64,000 nucleotides of DNA from Lentisphaerae bacterium GWF2_50_93. GTDB lineage: Bacteria; Verrucomicrobiota; Lentisphaeria; Victivallales; GWF2-50-93. How positions within the stretch are numbered: position 1 is the stretch's first letter; every line of letters begins with the position of its first letter. Of this stretch, positions 26,045-34,000 are shown piece after piece. A program made the translations under genes and the position numbers. The notes beneath the pieces are model-generated. The model was given only the letters and a program-made list of their open reading frames with translations. It had not been told where the DNA came from and made no database searches. The stretch covers positions 32,027-96,026 of the forward strand of contig MHBI01000098.1 in the NCBI GenBank assembly GCA_001804815.1, read 5' to 3'.

Positions 26045-27061
26045 CTTCGGAGCCGCTTTCAACAGTTCCTGAAGGAGTTCAGGAGCTATGTTCAAGTTCC
26101 CGATCTTGTCCGCATTTTCAGCCAGGTTCTGGAATGCGGCGGCAATCAACTGCGCCGGCTGCATCCCGGTATTTGCCAGGGCCTGCATGACCTTAGGATC
26201 AACATCCTTGAAAGCCTGCATGACGGCTGTCATCCTGTACGCCTGGGCGTCCGCCTCCTGTTTCTTATTCTGGACGGCAAGGGTGACAAGTTCCTTGTTC
26301 TTTTCCTCAAGCGTGATCCTGCCCTTCATTTCATCCTGAAGGATCAGCTGCCGTTTCTCCTGGATTATCCTGTCTGCATCAACCTGGGCCTCTCTTATCT
26401 GCCGCTTCTTGTTTTCAACGGCAATTTCCGTGCTGAGTTCGTTTTCCTTGATGGTACGCTCCTGTTCAACTGCGGCATTCCGGCGCCGATAGATAGCCTC
26501 GTCTGCTTCAAGCAGCATCTGCTCGCGTATCTTCGCCTCCAGCGCACGGGCCGTTTCCGGATTTGGCTTCACGGCCAGGACAGAAAGAGCCATGACCTCG
26601 ATACCAAGCTGGGTGACAAACTCGGAATTCACAAGGTTCTGCCTGACCTTATGCACCAGTTCGTCAGAAGACTGCAGCGCCTGCCTGAGAGTCAGCTTCT
26701 GGAGTTCCGCCCTCATCAGAACCTGGATCTGGTTTATGACCCTCTGCCATACCTTCTTTGGATCGTCAGACACGTAGTCCTTGGCATTTTGCGCCAGGGT
26801 GAAGTTCAGGATCTGCGCCAGCGTCCTTGGCTCCTTGACCCTGTAGGCCACCTGCCCCTGCATCGTTAAATCCTGGAAGTCTGCAGTAACTTCGTTGAGG
26901 ATGAACGGCACGTCGACGCTCGCCATCGGTACAGCCACAAGGGAGGTCGTCGGCGCATAGTAGAAGAAAGAGATGCCAGCTCCCTCCCATACAATCCTGC
27001 CCGTCTTATACTGTAGAAGATAGGTGTTCGGCAACGCCTTCATGAACCTTATTCCTAACAT
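26039..27061 (-). CDS. SPFH/Band-7 domain protein without a membrane anchor
   Basis: A 340-residue protein. An SPFH (Band 7) domain covers about residues 15-190, followed by a long coiled coil with repeated charged heptads (about 190-280: ERTIKENELSTEIAVENKKR and on) and a helical tail rich in Ala and Leu. No N-terminal membrane segment is present, unlike flotillins and stomatins. SPFH proteins form ring or cage scaffolds. A strong AGGAGG site precedes the ATG. It lies between pncA and the NAD-kinase-like gene, so a role in organising NAD enzymes or sensing is a fair guess only. Confidence 0.88.
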   Translation of the reverse strand: MLGIRFMKALPNTYLLQYKTGRIVWEGAGISFFYYAPTTSLVAVPMASVDVPFILNEVTADFQDLTMQGQVAYRVKEPRTLAQILNFTLAQNAKDYVSDDPKKVWQRVINQIQVLMRAELQKLTLRQALQSSDELVHKVRQNLVNSEFVTQLGIEVMALSVLAVKPNPETARALEAKIREQMLLEADEAIYRRRNAAVEQERTIKENELSTEIAVENKKRQIREAQVDADRIIQEKRQLILQDEMKGRITLEEKNKELVTLAVQNKKQEADAQAYRMTAVMQAFKDVDPKVMQALANTGMQPAQLIAAAFQNLAENADKIGNLNIAPELLQELLKAAPKK

Positions 27062-27092
27062 AAGAACCTCCTTTACTTTTATTTATCCTTTG

Positions 27093-27710
27093 CTATTTCA
27101 AGCTTTTCATGGAGATAATCTCCACTCCAGCCTTAATCATTTCGTCAATCGCCTTCTCGCAATCACCCTTGTTGACCTCTACTCCCCTTACACCTTCAAT
27201 TATGATCCTGGTCTTGAAACCAAGCTTTCTGGCATCGAGCGCCGTGAACTTCACGCAGTAGTCTGTCGCAAGCCCGATGATCGTAATTTCATCGACTCCA
27301 TTCTCTTTGAGATAATCCCCAAGACCTGTGGCATTCCCATGTCCATTGTCAAAGAATCCGCTGTAGCTGTCGATATTGCGGTCCATTCCCTTGTGGAACA
27401 CCTTGTCGATCTTTTTCACTTCCAGCCCCGGGACGAATTCCGCGCCTTTGCTGTCCTGGACACAATGATCAGGCCAGAGCATCTGCTGGAGTCCGCAAAG
27501 ATCAACTATATCGCCGACCTTTCTACCCTTGTGCTGGCTTGCAAAGGATTTGTGGCCGGCCGGATGCCAGTCCTGTATTGCCACGACTAGGTCAAAGTGC
27601 TCCATCGCCTTGTTTGCCACCTCCACGACATCAGCTCCATTAGGCACTGGCAGCGCGCCGCCTGGAACAAAATCGTTTTGTATGTCTACCAGTATCAATG
27701 CCTTTTTCAT
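27093..27710 (-). CDS. pncA: Nicotinamidase PncA
   Basis: A 205-residue cysteine hydrolase of the isochorismatase fold. The catalytic Asp is in LILVDIQNDF, the metal ligands in IQDWHPAGHKSF, and the nucleophile cysteine in LATDYCVKFTALDA. It converts nicotinamide to nicotinate, the substrate of PncB encoded upstream. AGGAGG lies before the ATG. It starts 26 nt after the nrtR stop. Confidence 0.96.
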   Translation of the reverse strand: MKKALILVDIQNDFVPGGALPVPNGADVVEVANKAMEHFDLVVAIQDWHPAGHKSFASQHKGRKVGDIVDLCGLQQMLWPDHCVQDSKGAEFVPGLEVKKIDKVFHKGMDRNIDSYSGFFDNGHGNATGLGDYLKENGVDEITIIGLATDYCVKFTALDARKLGFKTRIIIEGVRGVEVNKGDCEKAIDEMIKAGVEIISMKSLK

Positions 27711-27736
27711 GTCAAACCTCCTTCATATATCCTTAC

Positions 27737-28426
27737 CTAAAGCTCAAAATTAAATCCCTCTTTCACCTTCTCGTCGTATTTTTTCTTGTTGAACCGATAG
27801 AGCCGTGCGGCGCGATGGGCCACGTCCGTTTCAATTTCATCCAGCTCCTCGATGATCTCCATGTTCAGTATCTTCTTGCGGAAATTCCGCTTGTCCAATT
27901 CACGGTCCAATATCTTCTCATACATCCCCTGCAGCTGGCTCAGCGTGAACTTGTCAGCCAACAGTTCAAAGCCTATCGGCTGATATCTGATCTTCCCTTT
28001 CAGACGCTCATACGCAACCTTCAGCATCTTATCATGGTCAAATGCCAGTTTTGGAATGTCGTCTATTGCGAACCACGCGGCATTCCTGGCATCAGTCGCA
28101 GCCTGCACCTTGTGCTCCGAGAGATTGACAAGCGCATAAAAGGCGACAGTCACCACATGCTCCCTGGGATCCCGATCCGGTTCGCTGAAAGTATAGAGCT
28201 GTTCCAGAAAGACATTCTTAAGCCCGGTCTCTTCAAGCAGCTCCCGCCTGGCAGTGGTCTCGATGGATTCACCTACTGTCGCGAAGCCTCCAGGCAACGC
28301 CCACATTCCAGCAAAAGGCTCCAGATCGCGCTGGATCAGCAGGACTTTGAGGTCTTCCTCGTCAAGGCCGAAGACTACGCAGTCCGCAGTCAGGGCCGGC
28401 CTGGCATATCTGTATGTGAAACCCAT
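27737..28426 (-). CDS. nrtR: NrtR-type Nudix transcriptional regulator of NAD metabolism
   Basis: A 229-residue protein with an N-terminal Nudix domain and a C-terminal winged helix (about 150-225, with FTLSQLQGMYEKIL and NFRKKILN). The Nudix box is intact (GFATVGESIETTARRELLEE, then TGL), so ADP-ribose hydrolysis may be kept; in many NrtR proteins it is not. NrtR represses NAD salvage genes and is released by ADP-ribose. GGAGGACATC before the ATG at 28426 fixes this start; the longer frame would run through the promoter and palindromes. Neighbours are all NAD genes. Confidence 0.93.
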   Translation of the reverse strand: MGFTYRYARPALTADCVVFGLDEEDLKVLLIQRDLEPFAGMWALPGGFATVGESIETTARRELLEETGLKNVFLEQLYTFSEPDRDPREHVVTVAFYALVNLSEHKVQAATDARNAAWFAIDDIPKLAFDHDKMLKVAYERLKGKIRYQPIGFELLADKFTLSQLQGMYEKILDRELDKRNFRKKILNMEIIEELDEIETDVAHRAARLYRFNKKKYDEKVKEGFNFEL

Positions 28427-28454
28427 GATGTCCTCCATGCTTATTGTTTGTTCT

Positions 28455-28489
28455 ACACTTAGCTTAGTGTTATTATTACACTTTGTCAA
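28455..28489 (-). promoter_or_regulatory. Promoter of nrtR covered by two overlapping palindromes (candidate NrtR operator)
   Basis: On the minus strand TTGACA (28484-28489) and TAAGCT (28461-28466) are 17 nt apart. The spacer is the palindrome AGTGTAATAATAACACT (28466-28482), and ACACTAAGCTAAGTGT (28455-28470) covers the -10. Both share AGTGT/ACACT half-sites. This placement suits direct repression and autoregulation by NrtR; binding is an inference. Confidence 0.75.
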
Positions 28490-28586
28490 ACGGAAAAGAA
28501 AATAATATTGTATTTTTTTGGGAATGCAGGGGTAGGTGCCAAAAGCAGTTGGGCAGGATTATGGATTTGTATCCATCAAGATTGAA

Positions 28587-28760
28587 CGCCCCCTGCCGGC
28601 TTGCCCGGCAGGAGCAATAGATTGTTCATGCTACAAGAGCAACATGAAAGCAATCCCCTTCCTCTCCCTGCGGTACACGCCGCTGGGAGAGGAAGGGGAT
28701 TGGGTAATGGACAATAGTCTAACAGTCTTTATTTCCTGCCAGACAAGCTGGCAGGGGGCT
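28587..28760. repeat. Nested palindromic element between pncB and nrtR
   Basis: The outer arms, GCCCCCTGCCGGCTTG at the left and CAAGCTGGCAGGGGGC at the right, are reverse complements with one mismatch. Each holds its own small hairpin. The centre is a perfect 17-bp inverted repeat (28652-28668 and 28685-28701) around a GCGG/CCGC loop stem. The whole of about 170 bp can fold as one structure. It separates pncB from the nrtR promoter and may act as a terminator, but looks like a mobile miniature repeat. Confidence 0.75.
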
Positions 28761-28797
28761 TACATGTCAACTTTGTTATGTCTTTCGTATATGCCGT

Positions 28798-30264
28798 CTA
28801 AGCTCGGGCATCGAGAATCAGTTTCATCTTCAGATCGTAAAGCCGCTGCTCCAGCCCTGCAGGATATGAATGGGGGTTGTCAAGACGGCGTATGCCCTGA
28901 TGCAGATTCTTCAGCTGGGAGATGGTCCTCTGCCTTATTTCATCCAGAGCTGGCTGCTCATAAACTTTCCGCCCACCGCGGAAAACCGGAACCAGCAGAT
29001 CCTCATGCTCAAGATTTGAGGAATCCAATTCCTTGCGCCTGAAAGGATCCATGGGATCAATTATCGTCGGTTTATCAGGCGCCCCAATCAAAGTGTCATA
29101 TATCATGTCGGCGACATAGCCATTTTCATCTCTGAATCGCCGGACCTGCAGGATCCCTGGAGTTGATGTCTTCAAGGACTGCTCCGACAATTTGACCTTG
29201 TACTGCCAGTCCCCTCCTTCCCTTCGGATGGCTGAAAGCTTATACACTCCGCCAAGTGCAGGCTGATCATAGGCTGTTACAAGCTTTGTCCCGACACCCC
29301 ATACGGCAATTGTGGCACCCTGCTGCTTTAGACTGGAAATCAAATGCTCATCAAGATCGTTCGTAGCGACAATTGCCACCTTCGGGAATCCGGCCTCATC
29401 GAGAATTTTCCTGGCTTCAATGCTCAGATAGGCCAGATCTCCTGAGTCAAGCCTGATCCCGACCATCTCATGCCCCGTCTTCCTGAGACGCCTTCCAATT
29501 TCAACAGCATTCCTCACTCCTTCCAAGGTGTCGTATGTGTCAACAAGGAAGATGCAGTTGTTCGACAACGCCTTGGCATAGGCGTCAAATGCCGACAGTT
29601 CGTCATCGAAACTCATCACCCAGCTGTGGGCATGCGTCCCTTTGACAGGAATTCCGAACAGTTTTCCGGCAAGCACGTTGGACGTCGCCGTGCAGCCTCC
29701 GATATAAGCCGCCCTTGAAGCCGACAAGGATCCGTCTATTCCCTGGGCCCGGCGGAGGCCGAATTCAACGACTGGCTCGCCTTGCGCCGACTGGCATATC
29801 CTCGCCGCCTTTGTTGCAATCAGAGTCTGGAAGTTGACCATGTTGAGGAATGGCGATTCAACGAGCTGGCATGCCAGCAGGGATCCCTTCACCCGGATCA
29901 GCGGCTCATGCGCGAAAACTACTGTACCTTCCGGAATGGCATCTACATCCAATTTGAATTCCATGTCCCTGAGATATTCCAGGAATTCCTTCTCAAACAA
30001 CGGTTTCTGATCGTTCCCATGCAAGGTTCCAAGATAGTCGATGTCAGTCTCATCAAACTTCAGGTTGGACAGATAGTCCATTACATGCGAAAGGCCGCAG
30101 GCGACCGAATAGCCTCCGTTGAACGGATTTCCCCGGAAAGAAAGATTGAACACCGCCTCGTCATTGTTCCGGCCTGACTTCCAATAACCATAGGCCATCG
30201 TGATCTGATAAAGGTCGGTGAGCAAGGTCAATGACGAACGATACAAGTCTGTCTTGAAATTCAT
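28798..30264 (-). CDS. pncB: Nicotinate phosphoribosyltransferase PncB
   Basis: A 488-residue NAPRTase of the longer type. Key features are SLTLLTDLYQITMAYGYW at the N-terminus, VEFGLRRAQGIDGSLSASRA, the GTHAHSWVMSF motif with the catalytic-type histidine, and VGIRLDSGDLAYLS for the PRPP phosphate. It makes nicotinate mononucleotide from nicotinate. The ATG at 30264 with GAGGG 5 nt before it is preferred to a GTG at 30270. It leads the NAD island; nicotinamidase downstream provides its substrate. Confidence 0.95.
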   Translation of the reverse strand: MNFKTDLYRSSLTLLTDLYQITMAYGYWKSGRNNDEAVFNLSFRGNPFNGGYSVACGLSHVMDYLSNLKFDETDIDYLGTLHGNDQKPLFEKEFLEYLRDMEFKLDVDAIPEGTVVFAHEPLIRVKGSLLACQLVESPFLNMVNFQTLIATKAARICQSAQGEPVVEFGLRRAQGIDGSLSASRAAYIGGCTATSNVLAGKLFGIPVKGTHAHSWVMSFDDELSAFDAYAKALSNNCIFLVDTYDTLEGVRNAVEIGRRLRKTGHEMVGIRLDSGDLAYLSIEARKILDEAGFPKVAIVATNDLDEHLISSLKQQGATIAVWGVGTKLVTAYDQPALGGVYKLSAIRREGGDWQYKVKLSEQSLKTSTPGILQVRRFRDENGYVADMIYDTLIGAPDKPTIIDPMDPFRRKELDSSNLEHEDLLVPVFRGGRKVYEQPALDEIRQRTISQLKNLHQGIRRLDNPHSYPAGLEQRLYDLKMKLILDARA

Positions 30265-30420
30265 TGGCACCCTCTTTCGTTGGAAATTGAATCAACAGGA
30301 TTACTGATATGCATGCATTTGGAAAATAATCCCGAGATGGCAGAAAAACAAGGATATGGCTGATCCTGTCTTCCTCGTTTCCAGCCTCAACTGCAAATTG
30401 ATTGGAAGTCAACATGGGTA

Positions 30421-31602
30421 TCAATCATGGTGGTAGGTGTATGTGCAGGTGACAACTCTTACCAAGTTTTCCTTATCGTCATATGTTGAATCTTCAATTT
30501 CGTTTCCCTTGTCATCGAATCTGCGAATGTGTTTAAAAGTTAAATCTTTATTTCCATAGTAGCATAAATCCTCAATCTGATTTCCTTTGTCGTCATACTT
30601 TGAAATGAATTTATCTGTTATGACTCCACTTTCATCGTACATGTCCCATCTAGTCCTATTGCCTTTGCCATCGTAATAAAAAACATCCTTACGCCTCAAA
30701 TCCCCATCTTTGTTATACCATGCTCTTTCAATCTGGTTGCCAGCCTTATCATATTTATATACAGATTCAACGTTTACAATTCCCTGTGAATTTAAATTTG
30801 CATATTCAACCTGATTGCCTTTCTTATCATACTTATAAATGAATTTGATTCTCAAATCTCCATTATCATATGAAGCTTCCTCAATCAATCTTCCTGCGTC
30901 ATCATATTTATTAGTGCTGGAAAACTTTCTATCTCCAGAGTAATTCCAAGCAGTCCTGATTCCTTTGTCATTGTATTTGTAATTGTCCTTCCTTCTCAGA
31001 GTGCCATCTGCATTGTAGCGTGCCTCTTCAAGATGATTCCCCTTTTCATCATTCTTAAACATGCATTTCCCTGATGGCAATCCATCTTCTCCAGAGTAGG
31101 ATTCTTCAACAAGCATGCCTTGCTCATCATACTTGTAGAGGATTTTCCCAAGAATCACAGCGTTATCAAAGTTAAAGTTATATTGTGAACTTTCAATTAT
31201 TCTCCCCATGTCATCGTACTTGCTGAAGAACTTGCCATATATGACTCCTTTGTCATTATAGAGAACTCCTTCAATAGGATTTCCTTTCCCATCATAGGCA
31301 TATTTATAGGCGTGTGTTGTTCGCAAAGAGCCATCTGGGTTATACTCTAATTCTTCAAGATGATTTCCCCTGTCATCGTACTTGCAGACCAGTCTCCAAG
31401 ACATCTCCTTGAGGTTTTCATTTCCATTGGTTTTAACAGCATATTCAATTTTTGTCCATTCTTTGACCTTCCCCTTCAGTCCATGGATTTCCCATGCAGT
31501 TTTCTTGGTTTCAGAAAATGGGGGGCTAAAAGGGGTTGATGTACATCCAGACATAAAGAGAATAAATGGAAGAAAAGCAATGATTTGGATTTTATGATTC
31601 AT
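30421..31602 (-). CDS. Lipoprotein with about twelve YD-type repeats
   Basis: A 393-residue protein with a signal and lipobox (FMSGC, Cys at about 19). From about residue 75 it is made of repeats of 25-30 residues with the core KYDDKGNxIE or FKNDEKGNHLEE, related to the RHS/YD repeat and to the short MORN-like repeats of bacterial surface proteins. These form extended beta structures that bind carbohydrate or other surface ligands. No toxin or peptidase end is present. The start at 31602 has GGAGA upstream; the longer frame to 31680 is unlikely. Lower GC than its neighbours suggests later acquisition. Confidence 0.8.
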   Translation of the reverse strand: MNHKIQIIAFLPFILFMSGCTSTPFSPPFSETKKTAWEIHGLKGKVKEWTKIEYAVKTNGNENLKEMSWRLVCKYDDRGNHLEELEYNPDGSLRTTHAYKYAYDGKGNPIEGVLYNDKGVIYGKFFSKYDDMGRIIESSQYNFNFDNAVILGKILYKYDEQGMLVEESYSGEDGLPSGKCMFKNDEKGNHLEEARYNADGTLRRKDNYKYNDKGIRTAWNYSGDRKFSSTNKYDDAGRLIEEASYDNGDLRIKFIYKYDKKGNQVEYANLNSQGIVNVESVYKYDKAGNQIERAWYNKDGDLRRKDVFYYDGKGNRTRWDMYDESGVITDKFISKYDDKGNQIEDLCYYGNKDLTFKHIRRFDDKGNEIEDSTYDDKENLVRVVTCTYTYHHD

Positions 31603-31616
31603 GTTGCATCTCCAAT

Positions 31617-31820
31617 TCAAAATATCCATACGCCAGCCACGATTGCAATGAAAATGCCAATTATCACGTATAGAATCCATCCAAGGACACCATATTCACG
31701 CAGTCTGGTCACATCCCACTTGTACCAAGGCTTGTTGTAGGAACCACCTGCTTTTCTCAAGAAACCACCAAGTCTCAACCTTGGAGCATGGCTTGCATCT
31801 GGATGTTCGTTGTCAATCAT
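31617..31820 (-). CDS. Small membrane protein, unknown
   Basis: A 67-residue protein with a polar N-terminal half (SYNKPWYKWDVTRLREYG) and one membrane helix at the end (WILYVIIGIFIAIVAGVWIF). It sits 14 nt upstream of the YD-repeat lipoprotein gene on the same strand and may be co-transcribed. No family is recognised. Confidence 0.5.
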   Translation of the reverse strand: MIDNEHPDASHAPRLRLGGFLRKAGGSYNKPWYKWDVTRLREYGVLGWILYVIIGIFIAIVAGVWIF

Positions 31821-31848
31821 AATGTTTTCTTTTCATTCATAGAATTGC

Positions 31849-32304
31849 TTATGTATACGGCACGATAAATAATATTATCGGAACAAACAGGGCATTGAAC
31901 GAATTGGCTATTAAAACTGTAAATAACGAAATATATGATAATACCACAAGTTTTTTCTTCATTATGGAGCAGACAGAAAGAATCATTGATGTCTCCGCCA
32001 GAATGAATGTGGTTAGAAGCAATAGATAAAAGTGATTTGTGGCTAAATCATCAAATAGGCTGTTGTGGACTACATATGGACCTTTGCCCAGGAAATTGAA
32101 AGATGCCATAACTGTCATAAAAGCAGTAACCAAGGATGCTATTAGGAAAAATATCATTGTCAAATATTCTTGGGTGTAATGAGAGTTCAGATATCCACTA
32201 TAAATCTTATTGATTAACTTCCACAAGGCAAGAGTCACACCAATGGCGATCACTCCCACTACAGGAGCTTTAACAAGAACCATTGCCATGACATTATGTT
32301 CCAT
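31849..32304 (-). CDS. Four-helix membrane protein, unknown
   Basis: A 151-residue protein with about four membrane helices (near 9-30, 50-72, 90-113 and 122-148) and little soluble sequence. The start at 32304 follows GAAAGGG at long spacing; a GTG at 32325 is the alternative. It heads a three-gene low-GC run with the small membrane protein and the YD-repeat lipoprotein. No family is recognised. Confidence 0.55.
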   Translation of the reverse strand: MEHNVMAMVLVKAPVVGVIAIGVTLALWKLINKIYSGYLNSHYTQEYLTMIFFLIASLVTAFMTVMASFNFLGKGPYVVHNSLFDDLATNHFYLLLLTTFILAETSMILSVCSIMKKKLVVLSYISLFTVLIANSFNALFVPIILFIVPYT

Positions 32305-32576
32305 ACTAATAAAGTACCCTTTCACATGTCAAAGACAAGAGCTATGGCTGTATTGGAATATCGGCTGTTGCAGATGACGGACGGAGTCATACTCGAATGG
32401 CGCGAAGATAAGAGAAGACAAACTAAAGTTTGAACTCCAACATTTGTCGGTGTGCTGAGGTTGGAGTCCAAGCACTGGTCGCCGAAGGCACTGCCAGAGG
32501 CAGGTAAACTTCAGCTTGTGTATTCATGGTGACAGATGTGCTTACTAATCGTCTCATAATAGTATGGACTGATTCT

Positions 32577-32696
32577 CAAAATTGACAAGGCAGGGCGGTT
32601 TCTCCGAAACCGCCGATAAGAACGGACGGCTTCCCGATGCCTTTCAGGATCGGGATAAACTCGAGCCATCCCTACCTTAAATTGGCAATTTTGAAA
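32577..32696. repeat. Nested inverted-repeat element 1
   Basis: The outer arms TCAAAATTGACAA and TTGGCAATTTTGA match at 12 of 13 positions as inverted copies. Inside lie GGCGGTTTcTCCGAAACCGCC and TCCCGAT/ATCGGGA hairpins. It has the same plan as element 2 immediately after it. Confidence 0.7.
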
Positions 32697-32738
32697 ACCA
32701 CCATAGCTCCAAATGATTATGATATAGTCGTCGAACTG

Positions 32739-32839
32739 ATTTCAAAACTGCTCTTTTAAAGGAGCGCCCCGAGCTCCTTACGGTCCCGGGGCTCTTCTAA
32801 GCCGACCTGGAGGTCGGCGTTCCTTGGCAGTTTTGAAAT
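32739..32839. repeat. Nested inverted-repeat element 2
   Basis: ATTTCAAAACTGC (32739-32751) and GCAGTTTTGAAAT (32827-32839) are perfect 13-bp inverted ends. Inside are GCCCCG/CGGGGC and CCGACC/GGTCGG hairpins. It forms part of about 0.9 kb (32305-33239) without any gene, which also holds copy B of the GGAT element and a TTTGAACTCCAAC inverted pair near 32430-32470. Confidence 0.75.
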
Positions 32840-33030
32840 TTCCTCTGTCAAGTAGAAAAAGGAAGTCTAGGTATCATTGTCGATCTGTTTTTTGTGGACG
32901 GGCTCTGCTTAAGCGTCTTTAAAAATTACGAGTTTCTTTCTGGCGGATTCAATTTCTTGCGGGCACGGGGAAAATAAGAGGTGCCTGAAAAGGTGGATTT
33001 TATCTATGGAAAGCAGAGTCATCCCACAGG

Positions 33031-33212
33031 ATGACGGATGGATGGATTGTTGGATGAATGGATGATTGGATTTGAGTTCAAGATAACACAGAAGTCATGG
33101 AGATACACGAGAATTATTTAGAAAGGCATTTCGGATAATTTATCTAGGATGTTTTTGGTCTTATGTCTTTGATACCCAACCATCCATCAATCCAGTCATC
33201 CAATCATCCATG
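33031..33212. repeat. Inverted repeat element with GGAT-rich arms, copy B
   Basis: The left arm (33031-33072) has ATGACGGATGGATGGATTGT and more GGAT units; the right arm (33175-33212) has CATCCATCAATCCAGTCATC and further units, then GGGACGGCAGTG. Between them is about 100 nt with CACAGAAGTCATGGAGATAC. It ends 27 nt from the tRNA-Leu gene. Confidence 0.8.
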
Positions 33213-33239
33213 GGACGGCAGTGTATGGAAAGTAATAAT

Positions 33240-33325
33240 TGGTGCCGAAGGCGGGACTTGAACCCGCACGCCCGTGAGGACACTAGATTTTGAGTCTAGC
33301 GCGTCTGCCATTCCACCACTTCGGC
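33240..33325 (-). tRNA. tRNA-Leu (anticodon CAA)
   Basis: The minus strand folds as an 86-nt class II tRNA. The acceptor stem is GCCGAAG/CTTCGGC, the anticodon arm CTAGA-CTCAAAA-TCTAG with anticodon CAA, a long variable arm follows, and the T arm is GCGGGTTCAAGTCCCGC. The 3' CCA is encoded. It reads UUG leucine codons. Repeat copy B lies just beyond its 3' end. Confidence 0.97.
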
Positions 33326-33476
33326 CTAATCAGTATAATAACCCGTCGCAGAAGTTTTTCCATATTCTTGTTTTGATATCTTGAAGATAAAAATAAACAC
33401 CATAGATTTTAAGGCGGGCCAGCCCGCAACCAAACTCGAAATCCGAATATCGAAACTCGAAAAAACTTGGAAGCTA

Positions 33477-33989
33477 ATGAAACTTCTCGGCTTCAAAACA
33501 ATATCGGCTCCGGCGTTTCTTCTCGCAGCAGTGCTCTGCTCCTGCGATTCGCTGCAGCCAGACAGCAGGCCACCTCCGATAGGCGAGATCGTGACCCCGA
33601 AGATAAACTTGAGCGTGTTCGACAGGAAAAGCGCAGTAAATTTCATGGTCACTTCAATTGCAACCCAGTGCCCTCCTATTTCAACTGCCGGCATCAACCT
33701 TCCCTACATAGTCAACGATTTCACGGCCTCCGACGGCCTTGTCAACAACATGCCCCTCGAACTATGGCACAGCCTGATCAAGATGAAGATGATAATTCCA
33801 GTCGATGACAACGACAGCAAGAAACAGTTCAGGCTTCTCAGCGAGATAAAGGAGACCGGGAACAGTACTGAAAAGAAAAGTTTTTCCTGGGAACTTCGCC
33901 TTGTTTCAATAAAGGACAACACTGAAATCTGGAAGGATTCCGTAGAGTTCGTAGTCATAGCCGTACCGCCGCCTCAGCCCAAAGAATAG
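33477..33989 (+). CDS. Lipoprotein of unknown function
   Basis: A 170-residue protein with a signal and lipobox (LAAVLCSC, then DSLQPD). The mature part has a mixed alpha/beta pattern resembling small periplasmic activator or assembly lipoproteins, but no family can be named. GGAAG stands 4 nt before the ATG at 33477; the longer frame from 33381 runs through repeat-like sequence and is rejected. It precedes folC by 11 nt and probably shares its transcript. Confidence 0.7.
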   Translation: MKLLGFKTISAPAFLLAAVLCSCDSLQPDSRPPPIGEIVTPKINLSVFDRKSAVNFMVTSIATQCPPISTAGINLPYIVNDFTASDGLVNNMPLELWHSLIKMKMIIPVDDNDSKKQFRLLSEIKETGNSTEKKSFSWELRLVSIKDNTEIWKDSVEFVVIAVPPPQPKE

Positions 33990-34000
33990 CCAGGTCATTA

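Noticed and set aside
32305..33239. CRISPR array or small RNA gene
   Set aside because: The repeats are inverted and nested, not direct and evenly spaced, and no RNA family fold beyond tRNA-Leu is recognised.
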